This document shows positions 25,383 through 34,188 of a stretch of DNA of 64,000 bases, piece after piece. The DNA is from Bradyrhizobium sp. CCGB12 (GTDB lineage Bacteria; Pseudomonadota; Alphaproteobacteria; Rhizobiales; Xanthobacteraceae), in the NCBI RefSeq assembly GCF_024199845.1, contig NZ_JANADO010000001.1, positions 7,874,001 through 7,938,000 of the forward strand, in the 5' to 3' direction. A program made the translations under genes and the position numbers. Below the pieces are notes generated by a model. That model worked only from the letters and a program-made list of their open reading frames with translations. It was not told the origin of the DNA and searched no databases. Every line of letters starts with the position of its first letter. Position 1 is the first letter of the stretch.

Positions 25383-27599
25383 TCAGAACCGCCCCGCGAT
25401 CGTCAACCGCACTGCGAGCGGTTCGGCAGGGTGCACGTGGCGGTCGGCGACCCCGTCGATCGGTTCCCCCGGCAACCGCGAAACATAGTAGTATTCGATC
25501 TGGTTGGTCTGAGCGTTGAAGAGGTTGAGCACATCAAGCTGAAGTCTCAACCCGTTGTCGAAGCGATAGCCAGCGCGTGCGTTGAAAATAAGCGAGGAAA
25601 GCGAGCGAACGCTGTCGTCCTCGATGAGAGGCCGCGGGCCGAAATAGCGCGCCTTCAGAGCGCCGAACCACCCGGTTTCGTTGCCGACGACAATGGAGGC
25701 GCTTCCCACCCAAGCCGGTGCGCCAGGTATGCGGTTGCCCACGAGATCGAAATCGGTAAAACGCGCCTTCGTGTAGGCGACGTCGAGATCAAACGACAAC
25801 CAGGGCACCGGTTTGTACTGGTTGACCCATTCGACGCCGACACGCCGGCTCGGTCGGCTCGGCTCGGTTGTGCCGGCATCGCCGACAAACAAGAGCTCAG
25901 AATCGAAATCGAGGACAAAAACGGCAACCGAGCTAGTGAGCCCCCTGATCGCTCTGGTGCGGACACCGACTTCCGCACCACGCGAGCGCACCAGCAGCGG
26001 CACGCGATCGAGCGGGGTCACCTTGTCATTGGGATCGACGCTAATGGTAGCGCCGCGGATGTCGTTGCTGTGCAGACCGTAGCCAACGTTGCCGTAAAAT
26101 TCTGTTTCGAACCATGGCCCAAGCACGATACCGCCCTTCGGACTCGCCATAGACGCCTGCGCATTGCCGGAATTCTCCGGCGTGTCGCTCAGCACACGGC
26201 CGCTGAAGAAGTCTTCGCGGATACCAAGGGTGGTTCGCAGCCAGTCGGTCCAACGGGTGGTCGTGTCGGTCCAGATCCCGACATTACCTTCCTGCACACG
26301 GTCCTCGCGCACCGTCGAAAGCCAGTTGCGTTGCTCGGTCTTGAACAGTCCAACCTGAATGTCGTCATATCGGCTCTGAACGCCGACGCGGGTTTGCGTT
26401 TCTAGCCCCGCAAATCGCCAATCGAAGGTGTGTCGCGCGTCGAAGCCACCAATGGTACGGCGATCAAGCTGGTTGAACTGATCGCCATTGACGGGGTTGT
26501 CCAGAAAGTAGGTGAAATTGTTGTAAAGCTGCAGGTCGGAGCGAATGACGTAGGCACTAACCTTGGTCTGGCCATACTCGCTGGAATGCGCAAAATTGCC
26601 GGACACGCTGAAGCGGCTGGAGACACCACCGTCGGTTGGATCAAGCGAACCAAGGCGGCCGATAATTCCCTGATCGATCGCGCGCTGAGCGACTTGGTCG
26701 GTCGAATTCCAGGCGTTGGAATAAGCCATGCCGGTGAGCGTGAAGCCATCGGTCGCAGTACCCTGGCTATAGCGCATCACGCCGTTTATCTTCCGGACGT
26801 CGTCAGGCACGTCCCACGGGCCGTCATATTTGGTGCCCTCGATCGCTGCGAGCAGCGTGCCGTCGCCGACGGCGGTCGATCCGGCTGCAAGGCCACGGCG
26901 ATATCCGAAACTACCGAAAGTCGTTTCCGCGATGTTCTTCGGCAACTTGGTCATGTAATCGATCCCGACGGCACCGGCCGAGCCGAAGTCGCCAACGTCG
27001 GCGTAGTACGGACCCTTGCGGACATCCACCGACCGGATCAATTCGGGAATGAGGAAATTGATGTCGGCATAACCTTGGCCGTGGCCATGAGTGGGCATGT
27101 TGACAGGCATGCCGTCTACTTTGATGGAGAGATCCGTGCCGTGGTCGAGATTGAAGCCGCGGAGGAAATACTGGTTAGCTTTGCCCTCTCCTGAGTGCTG
27201 GGTGACGATCAAACCGGGCACGATTTCCAACGCCTCGCCCGGCCGCGTGAAGGGCACCGCATTGACCTCGGCGCCTGTGAAGCGGATCGCGCTGGCGGCG
27301 GTTGGTTGCAGGGCGCCCGCCACGTCGGATGAAGCCGCGGGCTTAGCGCCGCTGTCGCCTGCAAGGGCCGGTTGAAGTTGATCAGGGCGAACGACGGTCC
27401 TATTCCGTTCACCGCGATTCTGCGTCGGTTTTGGCCGGAGCGCGCGCTTGGGTGGCTTGGCTTCGGGCGCGGTGACGGCGACCGGAGGAAGCTGGTCAGT
27501 CGAAGGCGCCGTGCGTTCCTGCGCCTCTGCAGGCAGCATCAGGACGACAGACGAAGCCGTGGCGGAAAAAAGTCGCAACAGGACCCTACGCACCGCCAT
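25383..27599 (-). CDS. TonB-dependent outer-membrane receptor, predicted nickel-responsive
   Basis: The 738 residues have a signal peptide (cleavage near AEAQ), a TonB-box-like stretch (QLPPVAVTAPE), a plug with QYFLRGFNLDHGTDLSIKVDGMPVN and THGHGQGYADINF, then a beta-barrel to the terminal Phe (RLTIAGRF). Such receptors import metal chelates using TonB energy. A perfect NikR operator lies upstream, so nickel (or a nickel complex) is the predicted cargo; His residues in the plug are compatible with that. No TonB/ExbBD or ABC genes are nearby. Specificity is inferred from regulation, not from the barrel. Confidence 0.88.
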   Translation of the reverse strand: MAVRRVLLRLFSATASSVVLMLPAEAQERTAPSTDQLPPVAVTAPEAKPPKRALRPKPTQNRGERNRTVVRPDQLQPALAGDSGAKPAASSDVAGALQPTAASAIRFTGAEVNAVPFTRPGEALEIVPGLIVTQHSGEGKANQYFLRGFNLDHGTDLSIKVDGMPVNMPTHGHGQGYADINFLIPELIRSVDVRKGPYYADVGDFGSAGAVGIDYMTKLPKNIAETTFGSFGYRRGLAAGSTAVGDGTLLAAIEGTKYDGPWDVPDDVRKINGVMRYSQGTATDGFTLTGMAYSNAWNSTDQVAQRAIDQGIIGRLGSLDPTDGGVSSRFSVSGNFAHSSEYGQTKVSAYVIRSDLQLYNNFTYFLDNPVNGDQFNQLDRRTIGGFDARHTFDWRFAGLETQTRVGVQSRYDDIQVGLFKTEQRNWLSTVREDRVQEGNVGIWTDTTTRWTDWLRTTLGIREDFFSGRVLSDTPENSGNAQASMASPKGGIVLGPWFETEFYGNVGYGLHSNDIRGATISVDPNDKVTPLDRVPLLVRSRGAEVGVRTRAIRGLTSSVAVFVLDFDSELLFVGDAGTTEPSRPSRRVGVEWVNQYKPVPWLSFDLDVAYTKARFTDFDLVGNRIPGAPAWVGSASIVVGNETGWFGALKARYFGPRPLIEDDSVRSLSSLIFNARAGYRFDNGLRLQLDVLNLFNAQTNQIEYYYVSRLPGEPIDGVADRHVHPAEPLAVRLTIAGRF

Positions 27600-27939
27600 A
27601 CCCCCGACACCTGCTACAGCCGCAAGCGACTGCTACCCAATCCCGCTTTCCTACCTAGCAGTGAGAGTATGACGTTTCAATTAGAATGTCATACTCGTAC
27701 GGGTTGGGGCTTTCGGATGTAGCGGCTGGATAAGGTCCAATTGCAACAGGGGCAATCAAGTAGCCCTCATGTCATCTTCTGGGCCCTTAGCCGAACAAGA
27801 CCAAGCATTTTGATGTCGGCTATCGATGGTGGACCGGACGCGTGGGCGTGCTGGCCCCGAGCGCCGCTTTTGACCCCATTGCGGACTATCCGACACGGCA
27901 AGCCGACCGAAAAATCGCCTCACATAGCGAAAGCATACA
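27600..27939. other. promoter region of the TonB receptor
   Basis: 340 bp holding the NikR-type site (27667-27694). The rest contains a relic-like CTTTTGACCCC stretch near 27868 of the kind recurring between genes of this accessory region. No gene is supported. Confidence 0.5.
27667..27694. promoter_or_regulatory. NikR operator (GTATGA-N16-TCATAC)
   Basis: GTATGA at 27667-27672 and TCATAC at 27689-27694 are separated by exactly 16 bases, the consensus defined for the E. coli NikR operator. The site lies 67 bp upstream of the receptor start at 27599. NikR with Ni(II) represses nickel uptake genes, so receptor expression would fall when nickel is plentiful. The dyad extends imperfectly inward (12 of 15 positions pair). 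Confidence 0.75.
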
Positions 27940-28230
27940 CTACGCAACGTCGCAGTCTGACGTCTTGTTACGGCTCTTTGCTACGCCAACGGCGATCAGC
28001 ACAATTGCTGCAAGAGCAAATACATAAATTGGCGTTCGCCAAATAAGAGCGTCTAGACCTGTTGGTTGAACGGTCGGCACCCAGTTGGGGGAGTTGCCCA
28101 CATTTCCGTACGTCAAGAATAGTTTGAATTTATAATAAGCCGCCCCTCCGGAGAGCAGAAGGAGAAGTAGTCCGAAAATTAGCGTGGCCCTCGGCAAGAG
28201 CTTGACCCTTGACATCCACTCCCAGCCCAT
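27940..28230 (-). CDS. small membrane protein with two helices
   Basis: About 96 residues with two hydrophobic segments (LIFGLLLLLLSGGAAYY and YVFALAAIVLIAVGVA) flanking a periplasmic-looking loop (GNVGNSPNWVPTVQPTGLDALIW), ending in a basic and polar tail. I do not recognise the family. The start could be 28230 or 28215; both have only a weak GGGAG. It stands alone between the receptor promoter and the hydrolase/cyclase. Confidence 0.55.
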   Translation of the reverse strand: MGWEWMSRVKLLPRATLIFGLLLLLLSGGAAYYKFKLFLTYGNVGNSPNWVPTVQPTGLDALIWRTPIYVFALAAIVLIAVGVAKSRNKTSDCDVA

Positions 28231-28523
28231 CTCCCGTCCATGCAAAAAATAGCGATCAACTTTAGCGAGCGCACTTAACCGTACGCAAGTAACTTGAGCG
28301 GCATTCCACTTTTGACCCGAAGCCGCCCGGAAGGGGCGGCAGAGCATGTCTGCTCTGGGACCCGAAGCCGACCTCCGCTCCGAGCCTCGCACTGTCCGCT
28401 TCCGAGAGGGGAGCAGAATGGCGTCATGCAGAGGCCGAATGCAGCCCTTTGATCCGCGAGGGACATTTGGCGAGAGAGAGGAAAGCCGAGGAGCGTCAAC
28501 TCGAACTCGTTAAAGCGGCGCAT

Positions 28524-29828
28524 TCACCGTTCGACTGCAAAGATACGCCAATCTCCGGGCACACCTTTAAGCGCATGATTGCCGCGGTCACCAAAACGCA
28601 AGCCGGAACCTGCCACCAGGTCCTTGACCGTGCTCGACACCAACACCTCGTTCGCGCCGGCTAGCGCGGCAACACGCGCTCCGATGTGAACGGCAATGCC
28701 ACCAATATCATCGCCGATCAATTCGCACTCGCCGGTATGAAGCCCGGCGCGGACTTCAATGCCCAGCGACCTGATTTCGTCTGCAATGGCACAGGCGCAG
28801 CGCACGCCGCGCGCAGGACCGTCGAAGGTGGCAAGAACGCCGTCTCCGGTGGTCTTGATTTCGTGGCCACGGAAGCGTGAGAGGGTGCGCCGTATCGCCG
28901 TATGATGAATGTCAAGGAGGTCGTGCCAGCGATGGTCGCCGAGCGCGACGGCCTTCTCGGTCGAGCCGACGATGTCGGTGAAGAGCACCGTGGCAAGCAC
29001 GCGGTCGACCGTGACGGGCGCACGCGAGCCGGTCAGAAATTCCTCGATAGCGTCGGCTATATCATCGGCATTGTCGCCGACGAAGGGAAGGTGGTCGATC
29101 CCTGGGAGCTCGAGATAACGAGAGCTTGGAATATGCTTTGCGAGAAACCGGCCGCCCTCGATGCTGACGTTCCTGTCGCCCGTCCGGTGGATGACGAGGG
29201 TTGGGACCCGAATCGTTGAAACAATGCCGCTGATATCATTCAAACGGTTCATGCGCGCGTACACGGCGGCACCAGCCGGGCTATTGGACACTCGCTCGTT
29301 CTTGCCCCACCAGCGTTTGAACGCCGAGTCGTTCACCCGGGACGGCGCAAACTTTGCCACGCTATCGCCGCTGCCCCAGTCACGTTCGATGTAATCGAGA
29401 GTTTGCTCCAGCGTCCTCCGAGTAAATTTCGAGGCCGGATAGGCGTTGCAGAGCACCAGCGCGCAGCAACGACTGGGATACGTCGCCGCGAACAGCGCCG
29501 ACATCGTGCCACCTTCAGAAATGCCGAGAAGCGCTGCCTGTTCCATGCCGGCAGCATCCATGACCGCTCGCAGATCATCCATGCGCTGGTCAAGGCCCGG
29601 CAAGTCAGCGACGCGATCCGACAGGCCCGTGCCGCGCTTGTCGAACATCACCACCCGGGCGTAGCGCGCCAGGCGCATGAGCCAACGACTCACCTCCGGT
29701 TCGTCCCACCAGTGCTCGACATTGGTAAATGCCGGCGGAGCGAAGACAACATTGAGCGGACCCTCGCCGAACACTTGATAAGCGATGTGAACGTCGCCGC
29801 TCTTGGCGTAACGGGTGTCTGGCTGCAT
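28524..29828 (-). CDS. alpha/beta-hydrolase fused to a class III nucleotidyl cyclase domain
   Basis: Residues 1-265 form an alpha/beta hydrolase with nucleophile elbow GISEGG (about S104), an Asp near 218 (HRTGDRN) and a His near 246 (GIDHLP). Residues 275-434 form a class III cyclase with both metal Asp residues (FTDIVGST about D285, TTGDGV about D329). Fusions like this are frequent in Bradyrhizobium, perhaps making cyclic AMP in response to a small ligand held by the hydrolase fold; this last point is inference. The gene is complete and stands alone. Confidence 0.9.
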   Translation of the reverse strand: MQPDTRYAKSGDVHIAYQVFGEGPLNVVFAPPAFTNVEHWWDEPEVSRWLMRLARYARVVMFDKRGTGLSDRVADLPGLDQRMDDLRAVMDAAGMEQAALLGISEGGTMSALFAATYPSRCCALVLCNAYPASKFTRRTLEQTLDYIERDWGSGDSVAKFAPSRVNDSAFKRWWGKNERVSNSPAGAAVYARMNRLNDISGIVSTIRVPTLVIHRTGDRNVSIEGGRFLAKHIPSSRYLELPGIDHLPFVGDNADDIADAIEEFLTGSRAPVTVDRVLATVLFTDIVGSTEKAVALGDHRWHDLLDIHHTAIRRTLSRFRGHEIKTTGDGVLATFDGPARGVRCACAIADEIRSLGIEVRAGLHTGECELIGDDIGGIAVHIGARVAALAGANEVLVSSTVKDLVAGSGLRFGDRGNHALKGVPGDWRIFAVER

Positions 29829-30028
29829 TGACGACCCCCACGCTTGCCGGGACTTTCCGGTCGGCGGGAATTATAGCAGCAGCTTGAATTGTCGGGAACG
29901 GCTCAATATCCCCTGTTGGGCGCTTAGCTGACCTTGGCGCCCAGCCTGCCGACCTTCAGCTTTTGATCCTGGCGTGTGAAAAGTCGCGAGTCGGCTACGG
30001 TTCCTCCGTTTCCTGATGGGGGATACGG

Positions 30029-30250
30029 ATGGGACGCTTCGTTGAAGGTGCGGACAGATCCCAGCTAACGCTCTTGCCGGAATGCCTGGAGGATTGGGTA
30101 AGCGAGGACAACGCGGTCCATGTGATCGATGTGTTCGTCGAAGCGCTCGACCTGCATGGAATGGGGTTTGAGCGTGTGATCGCCAAGGAGACGGGCCGGC
30201 CTTCCTATCATCCGGCAGTCGTTCTGAAGCTTTACATGTACGCCACTTGA
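30029..30250 (+). pseudogene. N-terminal relic of an IS1182-type transposase
   Basis: The 73 codons start MGRFVEGADRSQLTLLPECL and go to YHPAVVLKLYMYAT before a stop, matching the first part of the IS1182-family transposases as I know them, which are about 450 residues or more. No catalytic DDE part follows, and I see no terminal inverted repeats. The adjoining 29829-30028 and 30251-30484 hold no gene that I can support. Confidence 0.6.
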
Positions 30251-30484
30251 AGGCGGGGAAGTGCGTCCACACCGCGCGTCGCTATAACCACCTTAGCCGG
30301 CTACTTGGACGATCCGACGCGAAAACATCGGCCGCCTGCAACGATTGTCGACCACGACCACTTCTGAGCTATCCGTTTCCACGCAACCAAGACCCAAATC
30401 GGACATTTGGTCGCGGAAGCGGCTGATCCCGGTAGTCGCCAACGTGCTAGTCTGAGTAAATCCTGTTCTTGGATCGAGGCTGAC

Positions 30485-31468
30485 ATGAGACGGCGCGAGT
30501 TCATTGCGCTTCTCAGCAGCACAGTGACCGTTTGGCCGCTGGCCGCTTGGGCGCAACAGGCGAAGAAAGTACCTCGCATCGGAGTCCTTTGGCATGCGGC
30601 GAACGCCGAGGAGGAAGATGTCTATCTGAGTGTGGTCACGAAAGCATTCAGTGACCATGGATATGTCGACGGCAAATCTATTCAACTTGAGCACCATTTT
30701 CCGGCCGAACAGCCCGACCGATTTCGTGCGTTTGCGAGGGACATGGCCGAACGCAGAGTGGACGCAATCCTTGCAGTGACTTCGCTCGGCGCCAAGGAAG
30801 CGAAGCAAGCCACGAATACGATTCCTGTTGTGTTCGTTCTGGATGCCGATCCCGTGGGTCATGGTCTCGTCGAAAGTTTGGCGCGCCCTGGTGGTAACGT
30901 GACTGGTCTTTCGCTGATGTCCAACGACGTATCTGGCAAGCGCGTTGCACTGTTCAGGGAACTGGTGCCGAACTTATCCCGGATGGCCATCATGGTGGAT
31001 CCGCGAGACCCTGCGGCTCCGCGTATTCAAGGCGGCTATGAGAGAGCGGCGCAAGCCCTGTCGGTTTCGACCAAACCCTTCGGAATAACGACGCCCGACG
31101 AAATCGAGCCGGCATTCGCCGCGATTTCGCAAAGCGGATTTGACGGCGTCGCTCTGGCCGCACCGCTGTTGTTCAATGAACGGCGACGGATCGGGGCTGC
31201 CGCCCTGGCGCACAAGTTGCCAACTGTGTCGCTCATCGGTGAAATGGTCCCGCACGGTCTTCTGCTGTCCTACGGGCAGGACTTTCCTGATTTCTTTCGT
31301 CGGGCAGTGGGATTGATCGATAGGATACTAAAGGGTGCCAAGCCGAGCGATCTGCCGGTTGAACAGCCGACCCGTTTCAAGCTGGTGATCAATCAAAAGG
31401 TTGCCAAGGCGCTTGGCTTGACGATCCCTCCGTCCCTGACAATCGTCGCCGACGAGATCATTGAGTAG
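30485..31468 (+). CDS. orphan ABC transporter substrate-binding protein (third of three)
   Basis: This 327-residue paralogue begins MRRREFIALLSSTVTVWPLAAWA, a Sec/Tat-like signal with cleavage near AWAQ. Family segments are present: GVLWHAANAEEE..., VDAILAVTSLGAKEAKQATNTIPVVFV, GGNVTGLSLMS, and the tail VEQPTRFKLVINQKVAKALGLTIPPSLTIVADEIIE. It sits 235 bp after a transposase relic and has no ABC permease or ATPase beside it. The start at 30485 is chosen for the signal peptide. Confidence 0.85.
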   Translation: MRRREFIALLSSTVTVWPLAAWAQQAKKVPRIGVLWHAANAEEEDVYLSVVTKAFSDHGYVDGKSIQLEHHFPAEQPDRFRAFARDMAERRVDAILAVTSLGAKEAKQATNTIPVVFVLDADPVGHGLVESLARPGGNVTGLSLMSNDVSGKRVALFRELVPNLSRMAIMVDPRDPAAPRIQGGYERAAQALSVSTKPFGITTPDEIEPAFAAISQSGFDGVALAAPLLFNERRRIGAAALAHKLPTVSLIGEMVPHGLLLSYGQDFPDFFRRAVGLIDRILKGAKPSDLPVEQPTRFKLVINQKVAKALGLTIPPSLTIVADEIIE

Positions 31469-31729
31469 ATCGGCGCTGCGCGAGACGGCGCTGAAATTTG
31501 TACGCCGGACCAAGTTCTACCGTGTGCGTCTCATCCTTGCCCTTCCGGTCAAGCGGTCGTCATGGAAACACGCTGAAGACTGATGGCCGGAACGTGTGCT
31601 TGCCGCGAGACACAGCCGTGCCGTCCGACGTTCGCAATCTCTGCCACCCTGAAGTTACACTTTGTCCAGCCCCGCCCCCGGGCCTCGGCGTTTTTCACCT
31701 TCGATGCTTGGTCATCATTGCCGCGCCGC

Positions 31730-32275
31730 TCACCGCTCGGTCAGATTTGGCCACATCCTGCGCAAAACCCCGTCCTTGATCACATAGCGATGGAAAAGCG
31801 CGGCCACGGAATGAACCAGTGCCACAGCGACGATGATATTTGCGAACGATCCGTGCCACGCATTGACGCTGCGCATGAATTCGTCACTGCCGAATTTAGG
31901 AAAGTGCAGAACGTTGAACAGTGGGAAACCATGCGCAAACACATTGGTGATGCCCAGTGCGACCATGATCACGAGCAGGAGGTCGAGTAGCCGGTGCATT
32001 GCCACTGCCGCCACGTTGAGGACGCCGCGGTTGATCGGTGGCAATCTACGGCCGCGCGCGGCGCGCCAAAACAGTCCCAAGATCACAACGCCCGTGAAGG
32101 CAAAGCCAAGCAGGACATGCACGGACCAGATATCGACCCGAAGCGGGCCACGCTGCAGAAGGTTGGTTGTCTTGCCGATCAGAAACTGGATCGCAACCAG
32201 AATTGCGGTGGCCCAGTGCAGCGTGATCGTCGTGCGGTCATAGACTTCCGGCTGACTTCCAGATGTGTCGATCAC
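31730..32275 (-). CDS. cytochrome b561-type membrane protein
   Basis: About 181 residues with four hydrophobic helices, each carrying a candidate haem-b His: TLHWATAILV, DIWSVHVLLG, VAMHRLLDLL, and the HGSFANIIVAVALVHSVAALFHRYV pair. This is the bacterial cytochrome b561 (CybB) pattern, moving electrons between the quinone pool and periplasmic acceptors. The frame extends to 32326 inside the lyase gene; a GTG at 32275, 9 bp past the lyase stop, is taken as the start, with some doubt. It follows the lyase in one operon. Confidence 0.75.
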   Translation of the reverse strand: MIDTSGSQPEVYDRTTITLHWATAILVAIQFLIGKTTNLLQRGPLRVDIWSVHVLLGFAFTGVVILGLFWRAARGRRLPPINRGVLNVAAVAMHRLLDLLLVIMVALGITNVFAHGFPLFNVLHFPKFGSDEFMRSVNAWHGSFANIIVAVALVHSVAALFHRYVIKDGVLRRMWPNLTER

Positions 32276-32283
32276 GCCGCGGT

Positions 32284-33147
32284 TCAATCCGCTTCCAGGG
32301 AGGCGTACTTCTTCTCGAAAGCCCACACCTCCTGAAACCCAATCAACGAGCTGAACTCGTTGAAGTCATAGAGCGGCTCCCGCACCGGCTTGTCTTCGGC
32401 CAGCGCGCTATAGACGTTGTTCAGAGCATAAGCGGTAGCGAGCAGGCCCGCCGTCGGATAAATAGCCATCCGGTAGCCGATTTCCCTAAGTTTATCCTGG
32501 CTGAGAATGGGGGTCCGGCCCCCGTGTAGTTGGTTCGAGACCAGCGGCACGTCCAGGGCCGTTCCGATCTTTCGCATCTCCGCTTCCGATTCCGGACTCT
32601 CGATGAAGATGATGTCGGCCCCGGCTTTGGCATAGGCTTCGCCACGGCGGATCGCTTCATCGAGACCGAGTTGCGTGCGAGCGTCCGTGCGCGCGATGAT
32701 CAGGAAATCTTTCGACGAGCGCGCATCGTTCGCGACGGTCAACTTGTTGACCATCTCCTTGACAGAGATCACGTGCCGGTTCGGCGTGTGCCCGCATTTC
32801 TTGGGGCTCTGCTGATCTTCAAGCTGGATCGCTGCGGCTCCAGCCTTCTCGTAGCCGCGGACCGTATGATGGACATTCAGCAGACCGCCGTAACCGGTAT
32901 CGCCATCGGCGATCAGCGGCTTGCGCACGGTTTGGGCGATAATCTGCACGCGATCCAGCATCTGCGAATAGGTCGCTAGACCGGCATCAGGCAGCCCGAG
33001 GTAGGACGCCGCGACGCCATAGCCGGTCATGTAAAGCGCGTCGGCCTTGGTGCGATCGGCGAGCTTGGCGGAGACCAGGTCGAAGACACCGGGACACGTT
33101 ACAAACGGCTTTTCCTCGATCAACTTTCTCAGGGTTTTGGATGTCAT
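32284..33147 (-). CDS. isocitrate lyase/PEP mutase superfamily lyase
   Basis: The 287-residue protein has the metal-binding GDTGYGG (about 82-88) and the catalytic EDQQSPKKCGH (Cys about 118), which mark C-C bond lyases such as methylisocitrate or 2,3-dimethylmalate lyase rather than PEP mutase, where the Cys is lost. The product would be pyruvate or similar, but the substrate is not decided. It is divergent from a MarR regulator with an operator-like array between, and is followed by cytochrome b561. Confidence 0.88.
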   Translation of the reverse strand: MTSKTLRKLIEEKPFVTCPGVFDLVSAKLADRTKADALYMTGYGVAASYLGLPDAGLATYSQMLDRVQIIAQTVRKPLIADGDTGYGGLLNVHHTVRGYEKAGAAAIQLEDQQSPKKCGHTPNRHVISVKEMVNKLTVANDARSSKDFLIIARTDARTQLGLDEAIRRGEAYAKAGADIIFIESPESEAEMRKIGTALDVPLVSNQLHGGRTPILSQDKLREIGYRMAIYPTAGLLATAYALNNVYSALAEDKPVREPLYDFNEFSSLIGFQEVWAFEKKYASLEAD

Positions 33148-33266
33148 CGTGATCTCCTCAACTGACTTTGGATGATGAGGTGGCTGCGATCGTCACGATT
33201 GCCCGGAGGTGGCCAGCGCAGCAGTCCTTCTGCACGGAAGCATTCAACAGATTGCTCATGGCCTCT

Positions 33267-33302
33267 ATTGCTATCCGTCAATAGCTATCTGATAATAGCA
33301 AT
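33267..33302. promoter_or_regulatory. candidate MarR operator, three half-sites at 14-bp steps
   Basis: ATTGCTAT (33267-33274), ATAGCTAT (33281-33288) and ATAGCAAT (33295-33302) start exactly 14 bp apart. The first and third are perfect inverted repeats, and the middle one is itself a palindrome. The array ends on the base before the MarR start codon at 33303 and sits 120 bp upstream of the lyase start, so it could control both genes. Binding is inferred. Confidence 0.6.
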
Positions 33303-33770
33303 ATGAGAATTCAACGCCGGAAACGTGACATCACGCAATTGCGACGGCAGTTGATGGACGCTTCCCGCCGGCTGCGCCATGAAGCCACCGCGGACGATCG
33401 ATCCTGGGCACGGTTGCTGGTGCTGGGTGCGATCGACCGCCACGGCGGATCGGCCACACCTTCGGTGCTCGCGGCCGACGAAGGCATGCGCTCTTCAAAT
33501 CTTGCTGCGGCGCTGCGCTTCCTCGAAGCGCGCAAGCTGATCGTGCGTTCGCCGGACACCAAGGACCGGCGCAAGGTCAGGCTCCGGCTGAGTTCAGCAG
33601 GGCAGCGTTTTCTCGATGACAGCCGCGCCCGTGGCGAGCGCTGGCTCACAGAAGCCATGGATGCATGCCTCACAGCGAGCGAGCGCTCGGACCTGATCAA
33701 AGCCGGGACCTTGCTCGACCGCATCACGGCTTATTCCAAGGCGGCAACGCCGCGCAGCCGAAGAACGTGA
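33303..33770 (+). CDS. MarR-family transcriptional regulator of the divergent lyase operon
   Basis: A 155-residue winged-helix regulator: helices around LLVLGAIDRHGGSATPSVLAADEGM, recognition region SSNLAAALRFLEARKLIVRSPDTKDRRKVRLRLSSAG with the wing DRRKVRL, and a helical C-terminus for dimerisation. MarR proteins usually repress adjacent genes and release DNA on binding a small phenolic or acid ligand. There is no Shine-Dalgarno space because the operator-like array abuts the ATG, which suggests a leaderless transcript or a later start. Confidence 0.88.
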   Translation: MRIQRRKRDITQLRRQLMDASRRLRHEATADDRSWARLLVLGAIDRHGGSATPSVLAADEGMRSSNLAAALRFLEARKLIVRSPDTKDRRKVRLRLSSAGQRFLDDSRARGERWLTEAMDACLTASERSDLIKAGTLLDRITAYSKAATPRSRRT

Positions 33771-34188
33771 GAAGTCCGTTAGACTGCTTCAGTTTGAATG
33801 TCAGCAATACGGCAAGCACGTTCGAGCATGCCATCATGCGCCTGTGTTGCCCGACGGTGCAACGTCTGTCTGCCCGACGGGTCAAGGTCTCGGCCATGCG
33901 CCTAAGTCATTGATCTCGCTAGGGCCGGCTACTGTGCATGGGGTTGTTTCGATATTTATTATTGCGATCAGGGAAGCTCGGGACGAGTGGGGTCCTGAGA
34001 CCCCGTGACCCGAAAGCCCCGGCCATGAAGCGCTGCGTTTTGCCGGTGCGCCGTTCTCGTTGCCATGATGATTTGTCACGGTGACGGCACTGCGCGGGAG
34101 GGCAACAATCGGCCGGCCGTTGGGAAATGTCGTGGGAGACGTTGAGCGGCGCTCGTTTTTTCTTCAGTCCATTTCTTGGAGGCGCATC
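33771..34188. other. intergenic, no supported gene
   Basis: 418 bp of mixed composition. A 6-bp-stem hairpin at 33989-34004 lacks a T tract, so I do not call it a terminator. No ORF with family signal is present. Confidence 0.45.

Noticed and set aside
25272..26405. 377-codon plus-strand ORF opposite the TonB receptor C-terminus
   Set aside because: Shadow of the receptor gene; the minus-strand frame ends in the typical barrel terminus.
29829..30484. A complete insertion sequence around the transposase relic
   Set aside because: Only the N-terminal 73 codons remain and no terminal inverted repeats or target duplication were seen.
33989..34004. GGGGTC-CTGA-GACCCC hairpin as a terminator
   Set aside because: It is not followed by a T tract and is about 220 bp past the nearest stop codon.
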